A DNA stretch of 64,000 nucleotides from JBOFLO01 sp051657905 (GCA_051657905.1 JBOFLO010000041.1:33516-97515), one strand, 5' to 3'. Shown: positions 34,878-44,048, counted from the first letter of the stretch. Notes: a model not told the origin generated them from the letters alone. Numbers and translations: made by a program.

Positions 34878-34917
34878 GAGAAGAGTTATTCTTCTCATGT
34901 CAAACCTCTTTTAAGAG
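34878..34917. repeat. Two short palindromes between divergent GC-rich genes
   Basis: GAGAAGA-GTTAT-TCTTCTC (34878-34896) and CTCTT-TT-AAGAG (34906-34917) sit side by side, in the 34749-35155 gene-free stretch shared by two divergent genes. Probably protein-binding sites. Confidence 0.6.
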
Positions 34918-34921
34918 AGAC

Positions 34922-34949
34922 TTGACACAAAAAGAATAAGTTTTATGAT
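34922..34949 (+). promoter_or_regulatory. Promoter of the GC-rich basic-protein gene
   Basis: TTGACA (34922) and TATGAT (34944) with 16-bp spacing. The predicted leader to ATG 35156 is about 200 nt. Confidence 0.65.
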
Positions 34950-35155
34950 TACATATAATACCAATTTCCAAGCAAAAATCAACCCTTTTATGCAGAAAAT
35001 ATTTCATACCCTAAATAATTGACGCTTTCCCATTAAAGGTTATTATTCTAATAGCTTGAAATATGCTAGCGTCTAATTTACTTGGGCACTACGGCTCAAG
35101 CAGAACGTACTTCCCGGCTTGCCAAGCAAGCCCAGATGGAGGTCATAACAATCGG

Positions 35156-35890
35156 ATGAGTGAACAAAGTCAATTCTTTCCCAGGGCGGGAAATCGCCGT
35201 GAGCCGGGAGCCGATCCAGTGCCCACCAAGCGACAATCCACGCCTGCCTCCACTCCAACTCCAGCGGAGAAAACCCCAACTTCAACCCCACAACGTCGTG
35301 GTCGTTGCGGTTCCGGCAAGCCCCGTGAAAAGTTCCGCAAGGAGCTGATCAACCTTATCTTTCAAGAAGGATTGTTGGAAGTTTCTGAGCGGGAGCCCGA
35401 TCAGGAACAAGCTGTTGAGCAGAAAGGAGCTGTTTCCAGAAAGTCCAGTACTCATGTCATCTGGACTGTAGACGAATCGGGAGGAATGATCGCCAAGAAT
35501 CCTGACGGCTCGACTTGTGAGGAGGAAGAGCGCGCTCCGGCTTCAAGTTCGCCTCTTCAGGAGGTCGTAGCCAGACGTGCCATTGAGGAGGCGCTCTGCA
35601 AGACCCAGCTGAAGGTCAACCTGGAGGAATTGGTTAAGGCTGCTCTGAAAAACAAGAAGCTGCGGGACCAGCTTCTGAATGCACCCAGCCCACGCCAGCC
35701 CAGGAAGAAGTCAGAAAAGACTTCACCCGAAAAAATCATGGCAGCAGCCAAGGCTCCGGTCAAGAGCGCAGCCAAAGGAGTCAGGGGGACGATTCAGAGC
35801 GGCATCAAGCCCAGGATGAACAGGGGACTTAGAATCTCCACTTCCGGGCAAGTCGCCAAACCGAAAAAGAAAGGAACTACTGTTCACTAG
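35156..35890 (+). CDS. Basic, low-complexity protein, GC-rich, unknown function
   Basis: 244 residues from ATG 35156, with GGAGG 13 nt upstream (wider than usual spacing); an in-frame ATG at 35063 would add 31 unlikely residues. Residues 1-50 are Pro/Thr/Arg-rich (STPASTPTPAEKTPTSTPQ); the middle has charged helices (REKFRKELINLIFQEGLLEV, RRAIEEALCKTQLKVNLEEL); the tail is Lys/Ala/Pro-rich (AAAKAPVKSAAKGVRG) like bacterial histone-H1-like DNA-binding tails. No family recognised. Composition matches the adjacent antiporter gene, not the genome. Confidence 0.65.
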   Translation: MSEQSQFFPRAGNRREPGADPVPTKRQSTPASTPTPAEKTPTSTPQRRGRCGSGKPREKFRKELINLIFQEGLLEVSEREPDQEQAVEQKGAVSRKSSTHVIWTVDESGGMIAKNPDGSTCEEEERAPASSSPLQEVVARRAIEEALCKTQLKVNLEELVKAALKNKKLRDQLLNAPSPRQPRKKSEKTSPEKIMAAAKAPVKSAAKGVRGTIQSGIKPRMNRGLRISTSGQVAKPKKKGTTVH

Positions 35891-35897
35891 TCCAACC

Positions 35898-35934
35898 CGC
35901 TCCGCCTTCACGTCCAGTACGTGCAAGGCGGAGC
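35898..35934 (+). terminator. Strong hairpin after the basic-protein gene
   Basis: GCTCCGCCTTCACGT pairs with ACGTG-C-AAGGCGGAGC (15 bp with one bulge, 5-nt loop), 8 nt past the stop. There is no T tract, so it may be a 3'-end stabiliser or a factor-dependent terminator. Confidence 0.6.
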
Positions 35935-35946
35935 CCCACTAATCCA

Positions 35947-37605
35947 CTAAATCAGTGGTTCAATCAAACTCGCATCATAATCATTAGGCACATCAAACCC
36001 TAATAAATTAAAAACCGTCGCAGCAATATTTGAAAGTCTCGCCTCGGTATTTTCGCTTTTCAATCTGAAATTCAGATTTTTCGTTATCAAAACAAATCCC
36101 ACCGGATTCAAAGTATGCGAAGTTTTAACTATCGGTAAATTATTCACATCCTTCATCACCACACCATTTTTATCAATCTGATACATCTCTTCAATATTCC
36201 CATGATCCGCAGTCACCATAGCCACGCCATCCGCCTCAAGTACAACGGGAATTAATCTTGCCAACTCTCTATCCAAACATTCCACTGCCTTCACCGCCGC
36301 CTCAAAATTCCCAGTATGCCCAATCATATCCCCATTGGCATAATTAACTCTCAAGTATTTATATTTATTTGATTTGATGGCCGCAATCAATTCATCTGTA
36401 ATTTCCTTTGCCATCATTTCCGGCTGCTGCTCAAAAGCAATTTGTTTACTTGGTATTTCTCGATAGACTTCATTCTCCTGATTAAATTTCCCCGACCAAT
36501 TCCCATTCCAAAAATAAGTAACATGTCCAAACTTTTGAGTTTCTGAAATTGCATATTGAGTAACCCTATTCGCTGCCAGATATTCACCCATAGTTTTATC
36601 TAATTTCGGTGGTGCCACCAAAAAGTTTTTAGGAATTTTCAAATCCCCATCATATTCCAACATTCCCGCATAAAAAATATTCGGCAATTTTCCTCTTTCA
36701 AATTTATTGAAATTTTCCTCAGTAAAAGCTCTACTAACTTCAATCGCTCTATCACCTCTAAAATTAAAAAAAATCACTGCATCTCCATCATTAATTTTAC
36801 CAATTGCCTGACCGCCCTCAGCAATTACAAATTCCGGTAAATCCTGATCATATATTCCCGGATTCTCTCCCCGCAAAACTTCCACCGCCTCCCTAGCCGA
36901 ACCAAACTGCCTTCCTTCACCCAAAACCTGAGCCCTCCAACCTCTCTCCACCATGCCCCAATCCGCCTCATATCTATCCATAGTAACTTTCATTCTCCCA
37001 CCCCCCGAAGCAATCGCCACATCAAACTCTTCATTTCTAATTCCCGCCAAAAATTTCTCAAAACCATCAATATAATCCAAAGCAGAAGTAGGTAAAACAT
37101 CCCTCCCATCCAATAAAATATGCACCCTTACTTTTTTAATTCCGTCACTCTTCGCTCTCTCAACCAACTTCACCAAATGCTCAATATTCGAATGAACATT
37201 CCCATCAGAAAACAATCCAATATAATGTAAAACACCCCCAGCCTTCGCCATATTTATAGCCTTCAACCAAGCCCCACTCTGCCAAATCCCACCCGACTCA
37301 ATCGCCTCATTAACAAGTCTCGCCCCCTGCGCAAACACCCGCCCCGCCCCAATCGCATTATGACCAACTTCCGAATTCCCCATATCCTCATCACTAGGCA
37401 AACCAACCGCAGTTCCATGGGCTTTCAATTTCATCCACGGATAATTTTTATAAATCTCATCTAAAAAAGGAGTCTTAGCCTGCTTAAGTGCATTGCCTTC
37501 TACTTTGTCTGACAAACCCACCCCATCTAATACAATTGTTACAACCGGGCCTTTTGTCGGCGTAAATTTTTTCGACAATTTCAAAATTAAATTTTCTTTT
37601 TCCAT
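35947..37605 (-). CDS. gpmI: 2,3-bisphosphoglycerate-independent phosphoglycerate mutase
   Basis: 552 residues from ATG 37605. It interconverts 3- and 2-phosphoglycerate in lower glycolysis using two Mn ions. Visible are TIVLDGVGL (metal Asp), DMGNSEVGHNAIGAGRV (phospho-serine nucleophile), HILLDGRDV, FFNFRGDRAIEVS, and GNMIGHTG-like and ADHGNIEEM metal sites at the C-terminus. The start was set after the nth stop (1-nt gap); the frame stays open to 37650 inside nth. The gene forms a unit with nth. Confidence 0.95.
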   Translation of the reverse strand: MEKENLILKLSKKFTPTKGPVVTIVLDGVGLSDKVEGNALKQAKTPFLDEIYKNYPWMKLKAHGTAVGLPSDEDMGNSEVGHNAIGAGRVFAQGARLVNEAIESGGIWQSGAWLKAINMAKAGGVLHYIGLFSDGNVHSNIEHLVKLVERAKSDGIKKVRVHILLDGRDVLPTSALDYIDGFEKFLAGIRNEEFDVAIASGGGRMKVTMDRYEADWGMVERGWRAQVLGEGRQFGSAREAVEVLRGENPGIYDQDLPEFVIAEGGQAIGKINDGDAVIFFNFRGDRAIEVSRAFTEENFNKFERGKLPNIFYAGMLEYDGDLKIPKNFLVAPPKLDKTMGEYLAANRVTQYAISETQKFGHVTYFWNGNWSGKFNQENEVYREIPSKQIAFEQQPEMMAKEITDELIAAIKSNKYKYLRVNYANGDMIGHTGNFEAAVKAVECLDRELARLIPVVLEADGVAMVTADHGNIEEMYQIDKNGVVMKDVNNLPIVKTSHTLNPVGFVLITKNLNFRLKSENTEARLSNIAATVFNLLGFDVPNDYDASLIEPLI

Positions 37606-37606
37606 T

Positions 37607-38356
37607 TTAAATTTTATGAGTTTTAGGAATTTTTTTAAATCTCTCTCCACCTTCTTTACTTATAACTTCTTTAAACCACGGACAACTTTCCCTCAGTCTA
37701 CACGACCCACATATCGGTCGCGGCGCCTTACAAACATCTCTGCCCAAAAAAATTAATAAATGCGAAATCATTCCCCATTTTTCTTTCGGCACCAATGCCT
37801 GCAAATCCTTCTCTATTTTCTTCGTATCCACCTCCGCCGTCCAGCCCAATCTATAACTTGTTCTCTGCACATGCGTATCCACCACTACTCCTTCATTTTT
37901 CCCAAAAGCATTCCACAAAACCACATTAGCCGTTTTCCTCGCCACACCCGGCAATTCCAAAAGTTCAGCCATTTCATCCGGAACTTTCCCTTCAAATTTT
38001 TCCATCATCACTTTCCCTGCGCCAATAATATTCTTTGCTTTATTATGATAAAAACCAGTAGACCTAATTAATTTTTCCAATTCCTCAGGTTTAGCTTTTG
38101 CATAATCATTCGCAGTTTTATATTTGGCAAACAAATCCGGCGTAACCATATTCACTCTTACATCCGTACATTGCGCACTCAAAATTGTCGCGATCAAAAG
38201 CTCCAAAGGATTTTTATGATCCAAAGCACAATGCGCATCCGGATAGGTTTTTTCCAATAAATTTAAAACATGTGAAAAATTTCCCTTTGCCTCCTTTAAA
38301 CTTTTTTTCGACAAATGCCTTTTTGCCAGCTTGTCTTTTTTCTGAATCTTTTTCAT
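37607..38356 (-). CDS. nth: Endonuclease III
   Basis: 249 residues, with a basic N-terminal extension of about 30. The helix-hairpin-helix LLELPGVARKTANVVL holds the catalytic Lys, VDTHVQRTSYRLGW holds the catalytic Asp, and the C-terminal CKAPRPICGSCRLRESC gives the Cys-x6-Cys-x2-Cys-x5-Cys [4Fe-4S] loop. It removes oxidised pyrimidines in base excision repair. Followed closely by gpmI. Confidence 0.95.
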   Translation of the reverse strand: MKKIQKKDKLAKRHLSKKSLKEAKGNFSHVLNLLEKTYPDAHCALDHKNPLELLIATILSAQCTDVRVNMVTPDLFAKYKTANDYAKAKPEELEKLIRSTGFYHNKAKNIIGAGKVMMEKFEGKVPDEMAELLELPGVARKTANVVLWNAFGKNEGVVVDTHVQRTSYRLGWTAEVDTKKIEKDLQALVPKEKWGMISHLLIFLGRDVCKAPRPICGSCRLRESCPWFKEVISKEGGERFKKIPKTHKI

Positions 38357-38392
38357 AATAAGTCAGCTTTTCCTCAATAAATTACTCTATTA

Positions 38393-38983
38393 ATGTCAGT
38401 CGCTCAAGAACAAAAACCCACCCTCCTGCAAAAATTAATCATCTTCAATTTAATCTGGAGTATTTTAGGAATCATCGCCGATTGGAGTTGGCTAAGCTAT
38501 ATTCCATTCCAACTAATTCCTTTCACCATTATCTGCTCGCTTTACCCGCCTCTTCTTTTAATTATCTTCCTACTAATTCAAAAAGGAAAAAATCCCCCAC
38601 AAATTCTCCTTTGGCTAACCTCCATCGGCATCATCTCCTACGGCCTGGCCGCTCAAATTTATTTTCCACTCCTAATGTCCTGGAAAGGTTTCAATCTCCA
38701 CGACTTCGGCAGCATGTTCTGGGTAGCCGCTTACGGCCTTCAATTCTTCTTAATTAAAAAATATCTACGGCCCCTACCTCTTGTCCAATTAGTAATAATC
38801 ATCACCTATTTCCTCATCGTAAATTCCACCCATTACTTCTATCCAACCTTCATCGACTTCATCCTCCCCAATTATCCAAACTGGCTAAAATACACCACTG
38901 CTATCACAGTAATCTCATTACAAATTCTCGCCATCTTCTTTACCTGGAAAGTAGCTAAAAAAAATTCCCTTCAACAAATTTAA
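38393..38983 (+). CDS. Multi-pass membrane protein, unknown
   Basis: 196 residues, nearly all hydrophobic, with five or six membrane helices (about 18-35, 42-66, 75-95, 105-123, 130-150, 165-187) and aromatic-rich loops (ADWSWLSYIPFQ). No recognised motif. Divergent from nth, and its stop abuts the convergent peptidase gene. Confidence 0.65.
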   Translation: MSVAQEQKPTLLQKLIIFNLIWSILGIIADWSWLSYIPFQLIPFTIICSLYPPLLLIIFLLIQKGKNPPQILLWLTSIGIISYGLAAQIYFPLLMSWKGFNLHDFGSMFWVAAYGLQFFLIKKYLRPLPLVQLVIIITYFLIVNSTHYFYPTFIDFILPNYPNWLKYTTAITVISLQILAIFFTWKVAKKNSLQQI

Positions 38984-40666
38984 TTATTCCGCTTCTTTCC
39001 CTGCATGAGACAAATCTCCCATTTCCACCATCTCCGTAATTGTCACAGCATCTTCCAAAGTCAAACCATTTCCCGGATTCCGAACTTTTTTCTGATCACC
39101 CATAGCCTTAGCCACATATTTTTCCGGCAAACTTTCCAATTTCAAATAAGCCAAATTCAAATAATTTAATGGATCCACATGCTTACCATCCTTAATCACT
39201 TCAAAATGTAAATGCGGCCCGGTTGTATAAACCCCAGCTCCTAAAGTTCCCGGAGTTGCACCACTCAAACCAATTGTTTCCCCAGCTTTAATTATTTGCC
39301 CCGGCTTAACCAAAATCTGCGTCACATGACCATAAACAGTCATAAAGCCTTTTTGATGTGCCAAAATTATATAACTATAACCATAGCCATTATCCACAGC
39401 CTTATAAACTATACCTTCAGCCGGCGCACGAATCGGTGTATTTTGATAAGCTCTAATATCAATAGCATTATGCTGCATTCCAAAATATGCTGCATACGAG
39501 GCTTCACGGAAATAAGCAGTCACTCCACGGGAAGGACTAACTGGCCATCTCAATTGAAACTCACTATTGCCACCGGTCTGGCCATTCAAAAAGTCCAAGA
39601 TCTGTCTATTCTCAATTCCATTAAATAAAGCCGCATAATTTGCCGGATCAAATTCCGGCCCTAATTCACGTGCTTTCTTTTCAATAAATACTAAATTTTC
39701 TCTCAAAGTATCCACTTGCATTTGCACTTCCTCCTGTTGCTTCTTAGAACTTTCCAATAATTCCTGGTAAATTTTTTCTTCCCCACGAGTTTGCTTCAAC
39801 AATGCTCCCTTAGCTCTTTTCTTAACTTCCAAATCTCCCTTCTCTTCATTCAAGCTCACCTGCAACTGAGCCAAAGTTCTTCTCTTCAATTCCATTAATT
39901 TTTGATTTTTCTCATCCTCAGCCATTAGCACATTCAATTTACCAAAAATCTGCCTGCCACTTTCCTCTAAAATCTCCGAATACTTTAATGATCTCAAGGT
40001 GTCCCCGGCATTTTGATCAGCAAATAATAATTTTAAAGTATTTAATTGTAATTCTTGTTCATTAATAGAATTGAAATCACTTTGCTGCTTGTAAATCATT
40101 TCCAAGTACTCTAAAAACATTTGCTTTTGATTGGTGATTTCCACCTTCTTCACAGCAATTTCATATTCCAATAATTTTATTTCATCTTCCTTCCGCTCAA
40201 TTTGCTCCTCCACATTCTCTATCTTTGCTTCCGTGTCCTTAATTTGAGTATTTAAATTAAGCAATTGCCCCGTCAAAGTCCCAATCCGAAGTCTGGTTTC
40301 ATTTAACTTTTCCTCAGTATCATCTACAGTCTGAGTAATTAAAGCCAAATCGGCCTCATTATATTGAATTTCCGTCTTAATTCCCTCCATAAAACTATGC
40401 GTATTATGCTGACGAATCATCACTTGCGGGTCAATATTCGGCTCAATGGTAGTTTCTGTAGTAGGGGAGTCAGTCTCGCTTATTTCTCCTTGGCCCATTC
40501 CAAAGTAATCAATTACATCATGTTCCCCTTCATGCGCCAAACTGAGGCTTGATCTAGCTGGGGCTAACATCACAAATAACAACAAAACCCCCATAAATAA
40601 GCTATTTATGGCCTTTTTAGTCATTTTTTCTCTATTTTGTCTCTTTTTAGGGCTCAGTCTGGTCAT
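38984..40666 (-). CDS. Secreted M23 peptidoglycan endopeptidase with long coiled coil
   Basis: 560 residues. Signal peptide about 20-42 (ATG at 40624 is an alternative start). Residues about 90-330 form a long coiled coil as in EnvC/FtsX-activated amidase regulators or lysostaphin-type hydrolases. The M23 domain (about 380-510) has HNAID (zinc His and Asp), HLHFEV (catalytic and zinc His) and YGHVTQILVKPGQII, so all zinc ligands are present and it should be active. It likely cuts cross-linking peptides during growth or division. A 45-residue tail follows the domain. Confidence 0.92.
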   Translation of the reverse strand: MTRLSPKKRQNREKMTKKAINSLFMGVLLLFVMLAPARSSLSLAHEGEHDVIDYFGMGQGEISETDSPTTETTIEPNIDPQVMIRQHNTHSFMEGIKTEIQYNEADLALITQTVDDTEEKLNETRLRIGTLTGQLLNLNTQIKDTEAKIENVEEQIERKEDEIKLLEYEIAVKKVEITNQKQMFLEYLEMIYKQQSDFNSINEQELQLNTLKLLFADQNAGDTLRSLKYSEILEESGRQIFGKLNVLMAEDEKNQKLMELKRRTLAQLQVSLNEEKGDLEVKKRAKGALLKQTRGEEKIYQELLESSKKQQEEVQMQVDTLRENLVFIEKKARELGPEFDPANYAALFNGIENRQILDFLNGQTGGNSEFQLRWPVSPSRGVTAYFREASYAAYFGMQHNAIDIRAYQNTPIRAPAEGIVYKAVDNGYGYSYIILAHQKGFMTVYGHVTQILVKPGQIIKAGETIGLSGATPGTLGAGVYTTGPHLHFEVIKDGKHVDPLNYLNLAYLKLESLPEKYVAKAMGDQKKVRNPGNGLTLEDAVTITEMVEMGDLSHAGKEAE

Positions 40667-40796
40667 TTCTAAGCGTTTCTTGATTTGATAAATCTTTATA
40701 TTTTACCAAAAAATCACCTTTTTAACAATACTTAAGCCCTTCTCAAAGCCCAACTCGCCCTCTTTTTACTTGCCTTTTCCATTAAAAAATTGTAAC

Positions 40797-40825
40797 TTGC
40801 CAAAGCTCGAGGCATGACTTAAAAT
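40797..40825 (+). promoter_or_regulatory. rpmA promoter
   Basis: TTGCCA (40797) and TAAAAT (40820) with 17-bp spacing. Two copies of the palindrome CTCGAG (40806 and 40827) flank the -10 box and might bind a regulator. Confidence 0.72.
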
Positions 40826-40859
40826 CTCGAGGAAATTCTTACATATTTATTTATCGACT

Positions 40860-41141
40860 ATGGCAACCAAGAAAGCCGCCGGTTCAACCAAAAATGGACG
40901 CGATTCCGTAGCTAAAAGACTAGGAGTTAAAATCTTTGGTGGACAAGCTGTAAAAGCCGGCAATATCATCGTTAGACAAAGAGGAACTAAATTTTTCCCA
41001 GGAGAAAACGTTCTTATGGGTAAAGATCACACTCTTTTCGCTACTTCTGATGGACAAGTAAGTTTTACTGAAAAACAAGTTCGCAAATATAACGGACAAG
41101 CTCATAAAGATAAGTTTGTTAATGTTGTGAAAGCTAACTAA
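40860..41141 (+). CDS. rpmA: Ribosomal protein L27
   Basis: 93 residues. [26 protein letters not shown] is split here as [13 protein letters not shown] and [12 protein letters not shown], followed by [16 protein letters not shown], all classic L27 blocks. It starts at the mature-type N-terminus, without the cleaved extension seen in Firmicutes. L27 reaches the peptidyl-transferase centre. L21 is not adjacent, which is unusual. Confidence 0.96.
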   Translation: MATKKAAGSTKNGRDSVAKRLGVKIFGGQAVKAGNIIVRQRGTKFFPGENVLMGKDHTLFATSDGQVSFTEKQVRKYNGQAHKDKFVNVVKAN

Positions 41142-41153
41142 TAATGGCCATCC

Positions 41154-41816
41154 ATGTCCACCCTGGATTCTTTTGTCGGATTTGAAGATTTAAGTCAGGC
41201 CAGTAACGCTGAAAGTTATCGTCAATTTCAACAAAGAATGCAGGCTGCCGCTGCGCAAATTCAGGCCAGCCGAGCTACTGAACAAAAGCAAAAGAAAAAA
41301 GAGGATCAATTGATCAAAATTTTGCTCAAATTCATTCAGTCGCATCAAGGAGATTCTCAGGATCAAATCATTGAATTAATATCAAAGCTGCTTGGCAAAA
41401 ATCTGCCGGCAGCTTTTATTTTGTCCATAATTTTACTCAATTACCCAGAAATCCAACAAGAAAGTGGCCTACTCCTACCTTCCGCTTCCACACAAACTTC
41501 CTCCCAATCCACAACTTTACCCGACCTCTATCTTCAACAAGCTCTCCCACTTAAACTAAAACTCGACATACAAGCCTGGATAGGGGAGCTCTTTACCCAA
41601 ACCCAAGCTAATCAACAAAAACTCCGCCTCCACGCCCTCACCCCCACCGCCGAATTCCTCCCCGAAGTCCCCGCCCTAGCTTTCCAAATTCTCCAGGCCT
41701 ACCTACAATCCGCTGAAACTTTCCAAGATCCAAAAGCATCCCAGGCTTTCATCAACTTGATTTTCAAAAATCTCGCTTTAGAACTACAACAAAATCAAAT
41801 CAAGAATAAAGATTAA
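41154..41816 (+). CDS. Unknown Gln/Ala/Leu-rich helical protein
   Basis: 220 residues, 12 nt after rpmA. N-terminal Gln/Ala-rich amphipathic helix (FQQRMQAAAAQIQASRATEQ), then Lys-rich, then helical bundles with Leu heptads, a Thr/Ser linker (SASTQTSSQSTTLPDLYLQQ), and a final Gln/Asn-rich helix. No signal peptide, no recognised family. Overlaps the convergent apbE by 17 nt. Confidence 0.65.
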   Translation: MSTLDSFVGFEDLSQASNAESYRQFQQRMQAAAAQIQASRATEQKQKKKEDQLIKILLKFIQSHQGDSQDQIIELISKLLGKNLPAAFILSIILLNYPEIQQESGLLLPSASTQTSSQSTTLPDLYLQQALPLKLKLDIQAWIGELFTQTQANQQKLRLHALTPTAEFLPEVPALAFQILQAYLQSAETFQDPKASQAFINLIFKNLALELQQNQIKNKD

Positions 41817-42684
41817 CCCGAAACCCTTCCGTTCGATAAATTTTCTTCTCCTTATCTATCAGCATTGCCTCCACCCCCAACCTCGGCAAAACCTCCCGAG
41901 CCTTTTCCAGTCCCATTACAAATAAACTGGTAGCCATCGCATCTACTAAAATCCCACTTTCACCCTGCACAAAAACGCCCAACATTTCCATCGCAGGTTT
42001 ACCTTCTTCATCCAACAAATGATGAAATTCCTTCCACTTTCTTTTACTCCCACTGCTGGCCGCCACAAATAAATCCGAACAAAAAACTTCGCCAATCCCA
42101 AACTTATTATTCCCTGGATTCTCCAAAACAACTTTCCAGCCTTGCCCTTCCATACCAGAACCCTTGGCATAAATATCACCTCCAGCATTGATCAAATAAT
42201 TTACCAAACCAGTTTTTTCCAATTCGCTTTTTAGAAAATCTAAAACATACCCCTTTCCTAAACCTCCAAATTCCACTTTACGATTAATCAAAACCTTTTT
42301 TACATCTGCAAATTCCATCTGCAAATTTTTTTTCACATCTCTTCTTTTCTCACCCCTAGGCACAAAGCTATACTCCGCATCATACCCTAAATTTTCTAAA
42401 TCCTCCGCTAAACCAATATTAAAAATCCCATCAGTTAATTGATGAAATTTCCAAGCCTCGCTCAACAAAAAAAACATCTCCTCCGAAACCTCTTGCCACT
42501 GATCAATTTTCGAATTCAAAACACTCAACTGATTTGCTTTTTTGAATCTTGAAAATTCATCATCAAATTTTCTGACTAAATCTAAACATCTCCTCACCTG
42601 CTCAGCAGAATTTTCTTCAAAATAAAAAATCTCTATTACAGAACCCACTGCCTCAATTTTCTGAGAAAAAGGTAAGCCGTTCAT
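41800..42684 (-). CDS. apbE: FAD:protein FMN transferase
   Basis: 294 residues. ApbE blocks in order: DDEFSRFKKANQLSVLN, GGLGKGYVLDFLKSEL, NYLINAGGDIYAKGS, the HHLLDEEGKPA active-site strand and LVDAMATSLFVMG with the metal-binding Asp and Thr. It attaches FMN to Ser/Thr of exported proteins from FAD. Unlike many ApbE proteins there is no obvious lipobox or signal peptide. Its ATG overlaps the stop of the FMN-binding lipoprotein gene by one base, so the enzyme and its probable substrate are co-translated. Confidence 0.93.
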   Translation of the reverse strand: MNGLPFSQKIEAVGSVIEIFYFEENSAEQVRRCLDLVRKFDDEFSRFKKANQLSVLNSKIDQWQEVSEEMFFLLSEAWKFHQLTDGIFNIGLAEDLENLGYDAEYSFVPRGEKRRDVKKNLQMEFADVKKVLINRKVEFGGLGKGYVLDFLKSELEKTGLVNYLINAGGDIYAKGSGMEGQGWKVVLENPGNNKFGIGEVFCSDLFVAASSGSKRKWKEFHHLLDEEGKPAMEMLGVFVQGESGILVDAMATSLFVMGLEKAREVLPRLGVEAMLIDKEKKIYRTEGFRVNLYS

Positions 42685-43208
42685 TACGCTTTAGATTCAG
42701 CCTTAATTGCTTCAACCGCCTGTTGAAATCCTTTTGGTGTAAGCGATGAGCCATTAACTTGAGCAAATCCTTGAATTTCATCCAAAGATTTTCCAATTAC
42801 CAATTCATCAATACCCGCCTTAAAAAGCCCTTTAAATTTCTTACTAGTATTATTTTCAGTATCAACATTCAAATCCATACTCTTAACTAAACCATTCTCA
42901 AGCACCATTGAAACTTTCACCAATTCCTCTCCAGCCGGTGACATATAACTTCCTTCTCCTTCAAAAGTCCCATTATTATAAGTAACTTTCACTTCACTCT
43001 CAGTAGGTTTTTCAGAATTTACCATAGTGCTAGCTTCTGTATTCGTGCTTTCAGAATTTCTAGTTTGTTCCGGAGTCTGCAAAGCATTATTGTTTACAAC
43101 TGGAGTTGTTTCTCTGTTAGTTACATTTGCAGTTGGCTGACTACATCCCGCCATTAATAAAACTCCCAATAAGGAAATAGCTAAAAGTTGTTTAATCGAG
43201 TCTGACAT
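42684..43208 (-). CDS. FMN-binding-domain lipoprotein
   Basis: 174 residues. Lipobox LMAGC (Cys22) after a signal peptide, a polar Thr/Asn/Glu linker (25-75), then an FMN_bind domain (about 78-172): NGTFEGEGSY...VKVSMVLENGLVKSMDL and NGSSLTPKGFQQAVEA. Against the usual SGAT-x-T acceptor motif the modified residue here would be Ser155 (NGSS), allowed in the broader D/S-G-A/S-S/T pattern. It should be flavinylated by the adjacent ApbE and shuttle electrons outside the membrane. Confidence 0.86.
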   Translation of the reverse strand: MSDSIKQLLAISLLGVLLMAGCSQPTANVTNRETTPVVNNNALQTPEQTRNSESTNTEASTMVNSEKPTESEVKVTYNNGTFEGEGSYMSPAGEELVKVSMVLENGLVKSMDLNVDTENNTSKKFKGLFKAGIDELVIGKSLDEIQGFAQVNGSSLTPKGFQQAVEAIKAESKA

Positions 43209-43244
43209 AATATATTGTTGTTAATTATTGTATTTGATTTAAAT

Positions 43245-44048
43245 ATGTCACAATTACTGAATCGCTTCAAGCTTTCCAATCATCAAGTCTTTGTGCTTTT
43301 CCTTTTTATTTACAGTCTCACCGCAATTTTCTTTCATCCGGCAGCCTGGGCTAGTCTATTATTAATACTTGCTACTGGCTTAATATATTTCATATTTAAT
43401 CAAAAAGTTCTTCATCACAAAAAGAATTTCTGGAACACTTTAATTTCCTTATTAATTATTTTTCTAACCTGGCATTACAGTTCTGACCTCAACGGCTTCC
43501 TACTCACAGGCCTGGTCGTACTAACAACTTTATCCTTAAAATATTTCCTCCAATACAAAGGCTGCTCAATTACCAATCCCGCCGCCACCGGCCTCCTATT
43601 AGTCACTTTACTAAATGATTTTTTCCAAATCTCAGAACTAAGCTTCGTCTCCTGGTGGGGCGCCTCTTTCAGCGGTTATGTTTCCCTAGCATTAATTGCC
43701 ATCTGGTTACTGCTTGGAGTAGGGAAGTGGACCAAATTTCCTATAATCATAACTTTCTTAATACCTCATTTCATTCTTTCCTATTTCCTAAAAGGCCAGG
43801 AATATTTCCTCTACATGATCCAAGACGCCACAATTTATTTCTATCTGGCCATCATGCTTATTGACCCCAAATCATCCCCAATCAAAAAAAACGAACAAAT
43901 TATTTATGCTCTTGTCGCCTTAATCTCTTGGCACCTTCTTCAATATCTCAATATCCCAAATTACGAACTATGGTCGATCATCATCGCCAACTTCTATCAT
44001 CTATTCACCAGATATTTATTAATGAAAAAAGCCAAGCCAGCACTTTAA
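43245..44048 (+). CDS. RnfD/NqrB-like membrane protein
   Basis: 267 residues from ATG 43245 (a TTG opening at 43215 is rejected). Eight or nine membrane helices. KGCSITNPAATGLLLV resembles the FNPA block of RnfD/NqrB, and YFYLAIMLIDPKSSP the late DP-x-SP turn of the family. No SGAT flavin-attachment motif is visible, so it may be an electron conduit rather than itself flavinylated. It is divergent from the FMN-lipoprotein/apbE pair with a 36-nt gap, which strongly suggests a joint role. Confidence 0.75.
   Translation: MSQLLNRFKLSNHQVFVLFLFIYSLTAIFFHPAAWASLLLILATGLIYFIFNQKVLHHKKNFWNTLISLLIIFLTWHYSSDLNGFLLTGLVVLTTLSLKYFLQYKGCSITNPAATGLLLVTLLNDFFQISELSFVSWWGASFSGYVSLALIAIWLLLGVGKWTKFPIIITFLIPHFILSYFLKGQEYFLYMIQDATIYFYLAIMLIDPKSSPIKKNEQIIYALVALISWHLLQYLNIPNYELWSIIIANFYHLFTRYLLMKKAKPAL

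Noticed and set aside
33753..34925. A 390-residue open frame on the plus strand opposite the antiporter
   Set aside because: It is the antisense of a clear membrane transporter, is His/Gln/Arg-rich low complexity, and arises from GC-rich codon structure.
33249..35940. The GC-rich island considered purely as an assembly chimera
   Set aside because: It is bounded on both sides by intact AT-rich genes and would need two independent misjoins in intergenic DNA; transfer is simpler, though read mapping should confirm it.
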